Below, piece after piece: positions 15,703 to 22,568 of a stretch of DNA of 28,987 nt. Positions within the stretch are counted from its first letter, which is position 1; the number at the start of each line of letters is the position of its first letter. The position numbers and the translations under genes were made by a program. Origin of the DNA: Propionibacteriaceae bacterium UBA6238 (GTDB lineage: Bacteria > Actinomycetota > Actinomycetes > Propionibacteriales > Propionibacteriaceae); the NCBI GenBank assembly GCA_002441465.1, contig DJWE01000002.1, positions 1 through 28,987 of the forward strand, read 5' to 3'. A model generated the notes under the pieces. The model was not told where the DNA came from. It searched no databases and worked only from the letters and a program-made list of their open reading frames with translations.

Positions 15703-17222
15703 ACCGCCGCCACACCCCACCGGCCGGACGCGGGGTCGGCCGGCTGCTCGCCGACTTCGGCCACGACCTGCCCACCATCCCCACCCCCGAACCCCGCGTC
15801 CGGGAAGCTCGGCTGTTCCAGCCGGTGCCGCGCCGCGGCCACCGGCAGCCGGATCGGGGCTGGTCGCCGGCGTCCGCGCCGGTGTCGGTGTGGCGAATGG
15901 CCTCGGACCAAGCGCCGGCGCTGTGGCCGTTCGTGACCAGCCCGGGGCTGCCGCCGCGCGGCGCGCAGATGGGGATCGACTTCTTCTCCCGGGCCTCCTT
16001 CTATGCCGACCCGAACGGCTGGGTCCTCGACCCGGCCGTGCCGGTCAGCAACCCGAACATGTTCACCTTCGGGAAGCCCGGCATGGGCAAGAGCGCGACG
16101 GCGAAGGCGTTCGTGCTGCGGATGCTCGGCTTCGGCTACAAGGCGCTGATCCTGGGCGACCCCAAGGACGAGTACGAGTCCCTGTGCCGCAGCCTCGGCG
16201 TGCAGCCGATCGCGATCGGCCAAGGGCTGGCGGCCAGAATCAACCCGCTCGAGTTCGGACCCCTCGGCCACGGCTGGGACTCCCTCGGTGCGACGGAGGT
16301 GCAGCGGCGGTCGGCGATCGTGTTCGCCCGTTGGCTTACGCTGATCCGCGGCCTGGTCGGCTCGGCGAAGATCGGACAATCCCCGGTGCCGTTCGGCCCG
16401 TCGGAGGAGACAGCCGTCGACGCCGCCCTCAAGCTCCTCACCGGCCACACCAGCGGCAACACCCGACTGGTCGAGACCACCATCCCGGCCCTGTGGCACC
16501 TCCTCGACGAACCGCCCGACCAGCTGGTCGCCACCTGCCGCTACGCCTCGACCCGGCACTTCCTCGACTCGACCCGGCTGCTGCGTGACGCGCTCGGCCA
16601 ACTGGTCGGCGGCAGCCTCAAAGGCCTGTTCGACGACCACACCACGATCGCGCTGGACTGGACGGCACCCATCCAGTCGCTGTCGCTGTCCCGGCTGGAA
16701 GCCCTCGGCGACGAAGCGGTCGGCATGGCGCTGCTGTGCCTTTACAGCTGGGGGCGGGCCATGCGGGAGACCGCCGCACCCGGCGACCTGCGGATCGTGG
16801 TGCGCGACGAGTCCTGGAAGCAGCTGCGCCTCGGGGTGGACGCGGTGAAGAGCTTCGACGCCGACCTCAGATTGTCGCGCCGGGACGGCGACATCCAGTT
16901 CGCGCTGGCCCACAAACCCTCCGACCTGGCCAGCGTCGGCGACGCCGGCTCCCAAGCAGCAGCCATCGCCAAAGACATGCTGCACCTGGCCGACACCAAG
17001 ATCCTCCACGGCCAGGACGCCGCGGTCGCCGAGGAACTCCGCCTCCTGCTCGGCCTGCCCGACATCGCGGTCGACATCGTCACCGACTGGTGCCGCCAAG
17101 CCCCCGGCCGCGCGCTATGGCTTGTCGGAGAACAATTGTTCAAAGTTCAGACGGTGCTCGCGCCGGTGGAAAGGCGAATTGTCTGGACTAACGCCGCCAT
17201 CGAGACAGCCGGTCGGCGATGA
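15699..17222 (+). CDS. VirB4-like conjugation motor ATPase
   Basis: This 507-residue cytoplasmic ATPase has Walker A GKPGMGKSA at 125-133, preceded by NPNMFTFG. It is followed by the family hallmark ALILGDPKDEYESL (149-162) and a Walker B IVVRDESW at 366-373, which corresponds to the DExW signature of VirB4/HerA-type motors. It begins at GTG 15699 inside the TGA of the SCO6880-type gene and ends overlapping the next ATG. The N-terminal 90 residues are basic and Pro-rich and probably tether it to its partner. It should power substrate or pilin movement through the transfer apparatus. Key residues are all present. Confidence 0.88.
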   Translation: MNRRHTPPAGRGVGRLLADFGHDLPTIPTPEPRVREARLFQPVPRRGHRQPDRGWSPASAPVSVWRMASDQAPALWPFVTSPGLPPRGAQMGIDFFSRASFYADPNGWVLDPAVPVSNPNMFTFGKPGMGKSATAKAFVLRMLGFGYKALILGDPKDEYESLCRSLGVQPIAIGQGLAARINPLEFGPLGHGWDSLGATEVQRRSAIVFARWLTLIRGLVGSAKIGQSPVPFGPSEETAVDAALKLLTGHTSGNTRLVETTIPALWHLLDEPPDQLVATCRYASTRHFLDSTRLLRDALGQLVGGSLKGLFDDHTTIALDWTAPIQSLSLSRLEALGDEAVGMALLCLYSWGRAMRETAAPGDLRIVVRDESWKQLRLGVDAVKSFDADLRLSRRDGDIQFALAHKPSDLASVGDAGSQAAAIAKDMLHLADTKILHGQDAAVAEELRLLLGLPDIAVDIVTDWCRQAPGRALWLVGEQLFKVQTVLAPVERRIVWTNAAIETAGRR

Positions 17223-18319
17223 GGTGGGGACTCGGCCTGCTGGCCCTCATTCTGGTCCTGTTCGGGGCGGTCCCGATCGGGATCCTCGCCATGGCCACCG
17301 TCGTCGTCGCGCCCGCGGTCGCCGAACAGATCCGGCTCGACCCCTGCAGCGCCTACACCACCAACACCACCACAACCCTCGCGGCGACCACCAAGCAGTT
17401 CGGCCTGCCGAAGTGGGGGACGCCTCGCCACCAGTCGCTGACGAGCCCTGCCCAGGCCATCCCGACAACGGTGAAGGATCTGTACGTGGCGGCGGCGAAC
17501 CGGTACGGGGTGCCGTGGCAGCTGCTGGCCGGGATCAGGATGGCTGAGACCCGGCATGGCCGCAACAACCACACCAGTTCGGCCGGGGCGCAGGGGCTGA
17601 TGCAGTTCATGCCGGGCACCTTCGCCGCCTACGGGGTGGACGGCGACGGCGACGGGCGCCGCGACATCCACAACGACGCGGACTCGATCTTCTCCGCCGC
17701 CAACTATCTGGTCCGCTCCGGCGTCCGCACCGGCCCGGCCGGTGTGATCCGCGCCCTGTGGGCCTACAACCGCAGCATCTCCTACCGCAACGACGTCCTC
17801 TTCCTTGCGTGGAGCTACGCCGGCAAGGCCGGCGCCGTCGTCGATGCCGGTGACCCGTCCGACTGTTACGGGCTCGGTGGCGAGCTCCCCGGCTTCGACG
17901 ACTCCTGCCCGCCCTCCGGGTCAGCTGCCGAGCACGGCCTGCGGGCCACCGCGCTGCACGGGCTGCGGTGTGTGAAGCAGGCGTTTCCCGCGATCAGCAG
18001 CATCGGGGGGCGACGGTCGGCCTCCTCACCCACCTGCCGGTTCTCCGACCACTGCACCGGTCTCGCAGTCGACTTCATGATCCCCAAATGGAACAGCCGC
18101 GACGGCAACGCGTACGGCTGGCGGGTCGCCCGCTGGGTCCAGGCCCACGCCAGCGAGCTGCGGGTGAAGTACATCATCTGGGACGCCCGCAAGTGGAACC
18201 CCTCGGCCGGCTCCAGCTGGCGGGCCTACCGGCATCCCTACGGCAACTCCAACCCCACCCTCGCTCACCGCAACCACGTCCACGTCAGCTTCCACGCCTC
18301 CGCAGGAGATCCGCGATGA
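17219..18319 (+). CDS. Two-domain cell-wall hydrolase: lytic transglycosylase plus M15-like C-terminal domain
   Basis: This 366-residue exported or anchored enzyme has an N-terminal membrane segment (5-32) and then a lysozyme-like SLT domain (about 85-205) with the catalytic Glu at 110 (RMAETRHGRN) and the family motif GAQGLMQFMP (123-132). The C-terminal domain (about 238-366) resembles the ARB-07466 family and shows an M15-peptidase-like metal pattern: SDHCTGLAVDF (His278, Asp285) and HVH at 353-355. Two cell-wall activities, cutting glycan and possibly stem peptide, would open peptidoglycan for the transfer channel, like VirB1 or TraG-type hydrolases. Whether the second domain is catalytic is inferred. 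The gene overlaps both neighbours by ATGA. Confidence 0.88.
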   Translation: MRWGLGLLALILVLFGAVPIGILAMATVVVAPAVAEQIRLDPCSAYTTNTTTTLAATTKQFGLPKWGTPRHQSLTSPAQAIPTTVKDLYVAAANRYGVPWQLLAGIRMAETRHGRNNHTSSAGAQGLMQFMPGTFAAYGVDGDGDGRRDIHNDADSIFSAANYLVRSGVRTGPAGVIRALWAYNRSISYRNDVLFLAWSYAGKAGAVVDAGDPSDCYGLGGELPGFDDSCPPSGSAAEHGLRATALHGLRCVKQAFPAISSIGGRRSASSPTCRFSDHCTGLAVDFMIPKWNSRDGNAYGWRVARWVQAHASELRVKYIIWDARKWNPSAGSSWRAYRHPYGNSNPTLAHRNHVHVSFHASAGDPR

Positions 18320-18807
18320 CCATCGCCCAAGCCGACCGCCGCCGCGACCCCTACCCGTTCACCTGGGAGATCCCCGTCGGCATCCTCACCGGCTGGCTGC
18401 TCCTCGCCGGTCTCGGCGTCCACCTCGCCCGCGCCCTCGCCAACTGGCTTGCCGGCGCCGGCTGGACCTGGCCCGACGGCAAGAACCTGTTCACCAGCCT
18501 GCCCAAGGTGCTCGCCGGCGACCCCGCCGCCGGACTCACCCTCCACCACCCCGCAGCCGGGACCGCCGCACTGTACGGCTGGCTCATCACCGTCCAGCTC
18601 CTGCTCCTGGCTGCGACCATCGCCGCCACCATCTGGGGGCTGCGCCGGTGGGGGCCGGGACGGATGCACGGCATGGCTAGCGCGCAGGAGGCCGAACAGC
18701 TCCTCGGGATCAGTCGGCTGCGTCGGGTCGCCCCGATCATCCGGCCCGACCTCACCGGGTCCGCCGCGAAGGGAGGACGCCACGATGGCTATCACCCCAC
18801 ACCCTGA
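18316..18807 (+). CDS. Membrane protein resembling the N-terminal half of a VirD4 coupling protein
   Basis: This 163-residue protein has two membrane segments (about 18-46 and 88-110) separated by a loop of about 40 residues, followed by a cytoplasmic tail with GRMHGMASAQEAEQLLG and RVAPIIRPDL. Full-length VirD4/TraG proteins begin exactly so: two helices, then a Gly-Ser-Ala-type start of the cytoplasmic part and a short lead-in to the ATPase domain. The ATPase gene at 20090 lacks membrane helices and begins where this protein ends in domain terms. I infer that the two form a split coupling protein. The 3' end overlaps the 61-residue gene in another frame. Confidence 0.75.
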   Translation: MTIAQADRRRDPYPFTWEIPVGILTGWLLLAGLGVHLARALANWLAGAGWTWPDGKNLFTSLPKVLAGDPAAGLTLHHPAAGTAALYGWLITVQLLLLAATIAATIWGLRRWGPGRMHGMASAQEAEQLLGISRLRRVAPIIRPDLTGSAAKGGRHDGYHPTP

Positions 18808-18970
18808 CCAGCGCCCGAACCCCGCGGACCGGACGGCGCCACCGTCGCCGCCGGAGGAGGAGGTGTGGGAGACCGTCCGGCCGATCCACCCCAGCTCCCG
18901 GTTTCAGGCGATTCGGTTGGCGGCTGTCCCGCCGCTGGCCCGGCATCTGAGCCCCACCCCAACCCTGTGA
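18785..18970 (+). CDS. Small Pro-rich protein, 61 residues
   Basis: The ATG at 18785 has a GGGAGG site at 18773-18778 and lies inside the end of the preceding gene in another frame. The product is Pro-rich at first (PHPDQRPNPADRTAPPSPP), then carries EEEVWETVRPIHPSSRF and a short amphipathic helix. The VWET motif recurs at the C-terminus of the DUF4192 protein immediately downstream (EPEVWETITPKPIRN). Good ribosome sites, tight packing and this shared motif support a real gene. Function unknown; a linker or docking peptide of the coupling complex is possible. Confidence 0.6.
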   Translation: MAITPHPDQRPNPADRTAPPSPPEEEVWETVRPIHPSSRFQAIRLAAVPPLARHLSPTPTL

Positions 18971-18983
18971 AGGAGACCCGACG

Positions 18984-20087
18984 ATGAGCGACAACGACAT
19001 TCCCCGCCTGCAGATGCACCATCCCGGCGAGGTCGCCGAACTGATCCCCTACCTGGTCGGGTTCACCCCCGACGAATCCCTGGTCGTCATCGTCACCCGC
19101 AACAACCGGGTCGAAGTCACCGCCCGCGTCGACCTCGACGACATCCAGGCCCCCGGCGCCACCGAGGACCTCCTCGACCGGATATGGGACCGGTTCCCCG
19201 ACGCCGACGCGTTCCTGGTCGCCTACACCGAAGACCACCCGGCCGGCTGGGACATGCTCCACCGGGCCGACGCCCACCTGTCCGGACACGCCGACCGGCA
19301 GACCATGCTCATCGACCACGACACCTGGGAACTCGCCGACGGCGAGACCGGCACCATCAACCCGACCGGCGAGATCGCCACCCAGGCCGCAAACTACGGC
19401 CTCAGCCTGCGGCCCACCCGGCGCGACCTGCAGGCCGCGTTCGCCAGCGCCCCCGACACCGACCAGCTCGCCACCCGCATCGGCGCCGTCCTCGACACCC
19501 TTCCCAAGCCGCGCGACACCGACGCCATCCTGCAGCGCACCGCCGACCTGATCGCCCGCAACCTTCCCGACCAGCCGGCCGACCATACCGAACACCCGCG
19601 AGCGCACGTCCCGCTCGACGACGCGATCGCGCTGGCGGTCCTGGCCCAGAACCCGTCCGCGCAGAGCCTCGCCGTGCTGTCGATCACCCGCGAGAACGCG
19701 CCCGAGCACCTCGCCCTGTGGCGCGACGTGGTCAACCAGGTGCCCGCATACGGCGCCGAAGCACCGCTCTACCTGGCTGGCATGGCCGCCTGGGTCAACG
19801 GGGACGGCGCCAGCGCCGTCGTCGCGCTCGACCGGTCTACCGACCTCAACCCCGACGCACGTCCCACCCGTCAGGTGCAGCTGCTCAGCCAGCTCATCGA
19901 CCAGGTCGTCCCTCCCTCGGCGTGGGAGTACATCCGCGATGACGTGCTCGCCGACGCCGACCCCCGCGTCCGCACCTGCCTCCACACCCCGGCCGAACCC
20001 GAAGTGTGGGAGACGATCACGCCGAAACCCATCCGGAACCACGACTCGCTGGATGTTCCGCCGCCGGCGCCCGGCATCGCCATCTAG
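18984..20087 (+). CDS. DUF4192-family protein
   Basis: This 367-residue soluble protein is preceded by an AAGGAG site. The N-terminus (LQMHHPGEVAELIPYLVGF, TPDESLVVIV) is the hallmark of DUF4192, a family widespread in actinobacteria with no established biochemical role. A central helical part (ALAVLAQNPSAQSLAVLSIT) and the AAWVNGDGASAVVALDRS segment also fit the family. The C-terminal tail contains EVWETITPKPIRN, echoing the 61-residue protein just upstream. Its placement between the two putative halves of the coupling protein is unusual for a family often found alone on chromosomes and suggests a conjugation-linked role here (inference). Confidence 0.86.
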   Translation: MSDNDIPRLQMHHPGEVAELIPYLVGFTPDESLVVIVTRNNRVEVTARVDLDDIQAPGATEDLLDRIWDRFPDADAFLVAYTEDHPAGWDMLHRADAHLSGHADRQTMLIDHDTWELADGETGTINPTGEIATQAANYGLSLRPTRRDLQAAFASAPDTDQLATRIGAVLDTLPKPRDTDAILQRTADLIARNLPDQPADHTEHPRAHVPLDDAIALAVLAQNPSAQSLAVLSITRENAPEHLALWRDVVNQVPAYGAEAPLYLAGMAAWVNGDGASAVVALDRSTDLNPDARPTRQVQLLSQLIDQVVPPSAWEYIRDDVLADADPRVRTCLHTPAEPEVWETITPKPIRNHDSLDVPPPAPGIAI

Positions 20088-20089
20088 CC

Positions 20090-21529
20090 ATGCCGACCAT
20101 GAGACGGCGCTTCGACCCTGCCCAGGTCGGCTGGCGGATCGGGACAGCCCACGAGCCCCGCGGCGGCGAGCTGTGGTGCCCGTGGGACCGGACCGCCGGC
20201 GTCATCGGCCCTCAGGGCTCAGGCAAGACGTTGGACCTGCTCACCCCGGCCCTGCTCGCCGCACCCGGGGCGGCGCTGGTCACCCTCACCAAGGCCGACG
20301 ACCTGCTGCTCACCTACACCGCCCGCCGCAGCGACCAGCGTCCCGCCGTGGTGCTCGACCCGTTCGCGCAGGCCGACGGGCTGCCCGAGCTCGTCTGGGA
20401 CCCGATCGCCGGCTGCATCGACCCGCTGGTGGCCGAACGTAGGGCCAAGGCGTTCACGGCCGGCACCATCAAGGTCGGCGCCAGCAGCGGCTCCGGCGAC
20501 GCCGCCGCCCGGTTCTATGCCGCCCAGTCGGCGAAGGTGCTGCAGTGCTACTTCCACGCCGCCGCGCTCGCCGGGCACAGCCTCGACCGGCTCCTGGAAT
20601 GGGTCGCCCGCCCGCAGGCCACCCACGAACCCGAAGAGATCCTCCTCAACCACCCCGGCTCCGCCCACTTCTGGCACGGCCTCCTGCGCGGAGCGCTCAC
20701 CGGCGACGACCGCACCACCGGCAACACCATCACCACCGTCCAACAAGCCATGAGTCTGTTCTTCCAACCCGACATCCGCGCCCGCTGCGTCCCCGGACCC
20801 AAACGTCCCGCCACCGACATCGCCGCCATCGTCCGCGCCCGCGGCACGTTCTACCTGCTCGGACGCGAAGACCCCTACGCGTCCGCGTCACCGCTGATGA
20901 CCGCGCTCACCGAACACGTCCTCGACACCGCACTCCAGTTGGCGAACGCCAGCCCGTGGGGACGGCTGTGCCCGCCTATGCTCGCCTGCCTGGACGAACT
21001 GCCGTCCACCGCGCCGCTGCCAACCCTGCGCACCCGGATGGCGAACGAGCGGGCGCTGGGGATCTCGTTCATCTACGCCGCCCAGACCTGGCGGCAACTC
21101 GCCTCGATCTTCGGCGACACCGACGCACGGGCCCTGTTCGGGCTCACCAACGTACTGATCATGTTCGGCGGCTCCAAGGACGTCGGGTTCAACAAGGAAG
21201 TCTCCGACCTCGTCGGCACCACCCGCGTCACCCGCACCACCTGGCAACTCGGACAAACCGGCGGACGCACCGCCCACGGCGACGACATGCTCATCCTGCG
21301 CCCCGAAGAAGTCCGCCAACTCCCCGAGAAGCACGCCCTCGTCGTCGCCGAGAACAGCAAACCCATCATCGCCAGACTCACCCGCTGCATCGAAGGCAAG
21401 ACCGGACGCCAACTCCTCGCCCAACAGGCCGAGAAGCGCCAGGAGCTTCAAGTCGGACGCGACCAGGCGATCTCCAGTGAAGCCCGCGCCGTGGCCGCAC
21501 TCGCCAAGAGAAGGGACGGTCAGCGATGA
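20090..21529 (+). CDS. VirD4/TraG-like type IV coupling ATPase lacking membrane helices
   Basis: This 479-residue FtsK/VirD4-type ATPase should receive DNA (or protein) substrate and hand it to the secretion channel. Walker A GPQGSGKT lies at 40-47 and Walker B LDEL at 301-304, followed by PSTAPLPTLRTRMANERALG, the region typical of TraG/VirD4. FIYAAQTWRQL and a later QLPEKHALVVAENSKP complete the family pattern. There is no N-terminal transmembrane pair; that part appears to be supplied by the gene at 18316-18807. The start is ATG at 20090, two bases after the DUF4192 stop; ATG at 20099 is in frame and possible. No clear ribosome site is seen, suggesting coupled translation. Confidence 0.9.
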   Translation: MPTMRRRFDPAQVGWRIGTAHEPRGGELWCPWDRTAGVIGPQGSGKTLDLLTPALLAAPGAALVTLTKADDLLLTYTARRSDQRPAVVLDPFAQADGLPELVWDPIAGCIDPLVAERRAKAFTAGTIKVGASSGSGDAAARFYAAQSAKVLQCYFHAAALAGHSLDRLLEWVARPQATHEPEEILLNHPGSAHFWHGLLRGALTGDDRTTGNTITTVQQAMSLFFQPDIRARCVPGPKRPATDIAAIVRARGTFYLLGREDPYASASPLMTALTEHVLDTALQLANASPWGRLCPPMLACLDELPSTAPLPTLRTRMANERALGISFIYAAQTWRQLASIFGDTDARALFGLTNVLIMFGGSKDVGFNKEVSDLVGTTRVTRTTWQLGQTGGRTAHGDDMLILRPEEVRQLPEKHALVVAENSKPIIARLTRCIEGKTGRQLLAQQAEKRQELQVGRDQAISSEARAVAALAKRRDGQR

Positions 21530-22194
21530 ACGAGCCGCTCGTCCTGCCGTTCCCGCCCCCGGACGGGGTCGAACTCAAGAAGGCCTACAGTAACCTGTAC
21601 CTGTCCGCGAACGGCACCGAAGCCGACAAGAAGCGGATCGGCAACCCGGCGAACCTGCCCCGGCCGTGGGACCCGGCCAGCTGCACCAACCCGACGCTGC
21701 GCCGCGAACTGTGGACCTGGCTGGAGGAGTTCGTGATCTGGTTCAACCACGAGTACGTCTGGGACCACAACGCCGGCATGATCCCCGCCTGCTGGCCCCA
21801 ACACCCCCACCTCGTCCACGAAATCGCCGTCCTCGCCGACCAACGCCGCCGCGCCGGCATTGACCCCATCAGCAGCGCCCTCGAAGAATGGCACCGCTTC
21901 GGCATCCCCGGCTTCCTCGAACGCCTCAAGACCCGCACCAAGAACAGCTGCGACGAACACCACACCCCGTGGCCGGCCGAAGCTCGAAACACACGTAGCG
22001 AGAGCCGCGAGATAACAGGTGGCCGGTCGCAACTCTTCGAGCATGACATCGCCGCCCTTCGCCCTCCGGACCCAGCGCCGAGCACAAAGGCGCCCGCGCT
22101 CCACCTGGTCCGCCTGGAGGGTGGTGGACTGGTCGACCCAGTTACCGGGGAGACCTTCTGCGGTGGGCAGGGTCCACATCAGACGCCTAGCTAG
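21526..22194 (+). CDS. DUF4913-family protein
   Basis: This 222-residue soluble protein contains a DUF4913-like domain at about 45-150 (LRRELWTWLEEFVIWFNHEY, GMIPACWPQHPHLVHEIAVL, ending near CDEHHTPWP). DUF4913 is found mainly in actinobacterial conjugative elements and plasmids and has no proven role. The C-terminal 70 residues (from about 153) are of different character and may be element-specific. The ATG overlaps the coupling ATPase stop. The TAG stop overlaps the convergent stop of the CHAT-associated gene, marking the sharp end of the conjugation operon. Confidence 0.85.
   Translation: MNEPLVLPFPPPDGVELKKAYSNLYLSANGTEADKKRIGNPANLPRPWDPASCTNPTLRRELWTWLEEFVIWFNHEYVWDHNAGMIPACWPQHPHLVHEIAVLADQRRRAGIDPISSALEEWHRFGIPGFLERLKTRTKNSCDEHHTPWPAEARNTRSESREITGGRSQLFEHDIAALRPPDPAPSTKAPALHLVRLEGGGLVDPVTGETFCGGQGPHQTPS
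22187..22194. other. CTAGCTAG palindrome containing two convergent stop codons
   Basis: The + strand TAG (22192-22194) ending DUF4913 and the - strand TAG (22191-22193) ending the 120-residue gene lie in one 8-base palindrome. The two operons therefore meet with a 4-base overlap and no terminator space. This looks like a cassette boundary, with base composition falling immediately to the right. Confidence 0.6.
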
Positions 22195-22553
22195 CTGATG
22201 GAGCTGGGGGGATCCTCGCTGCAGAGCCGGGTGAGCCCAAACCTGCAGATGATGGCAGCCACTGTTATGGCGCCGGGCCTTTGCAGCCAAGTCTCCGCGA
22301 TTAGGTCCGCCACGGCTAGAAGCTCGAGGAACTCATCGCCCCTGACCGCAGCCACCGTGGGGCTGCCGCAGACAAGCTTGCGAAGGGACCTCCAGTTCCG
22401 CTCAAGCCAGTTGCGGGCCCGCATCTGCAGGTCATCCAGGTCTCCATCCCGGAGGTACGTGGTGCTTGTCCCCGTAAGTTCAGCCCCAAGTGCCGCGAGC
22501 AGTTCGTCTTCGGTCATGGACAAGGAGGTCTCGGCGAGTTGACGATCGTCCAT
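22191..22553 (-). CDS. Small partner protein of the CHAT gene, 120 residues
   Basis: This gene starts 15 bases after the CHAT stop on the same strand, with CGGAG eight bases ahead of the ATG, so it is almost certainly co-transcribed and translated with it. The protein is acidic at the N-terminus (MTEDELLAALGAEL), has a helix RARNWLERNWRSLRKLVCG, and ends with a hydrophobic helix and Cys (PGAITVAAIICRFGLTRLC). I do not recognise a named domain. Constant pairing with a large protease would suit a substrate, effector, inhibitor or targeting subunit. It is too short to be a bacterial gasdermin of the usual size. The gene is clearly coding by frame and composition. Confidence 0.8.
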   Translation of the reverse strand: MDDRQLAETSLSMTEDELLAALGAELTGTSTTYLRDGDLDDLQMRARNWLERNWRSLRKLVCGSPTVAAVRGDEFLELLAVADLIAETWLQRPGAITVAAIICRFGLTRLCSEDPPSSIS

Positions 22554-22568
22554 CGAGTTGCTCCGTTC

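Noticed and set aside
13918..17099. Long minus-strand open frames opposite the SCO6880-type and VirB4-like genes
   Set aside because: They are antisense to genes with clear motifs. Their translations are Arg/Gly/Pro/His-rich, as expected when high-GC codons are read on the other strand, and they lack ribosome sites.
18792..20042. A 416-codon minus-strand frame opposite DUF4192
   Set aside because: DUF4192 is recognised on the + strand; the antisense translation is Gly/Val/Asp-rich shadow sequence.
22191..22553. Bacterial gasdermin as the CHAT partner
   Set aside because: At 120 residues the protein is about half the usual gasdermin length and lacks the N-terminal palmitoylated Cys region; its hydrophobic Cys-bearing part is at the C-terminus.
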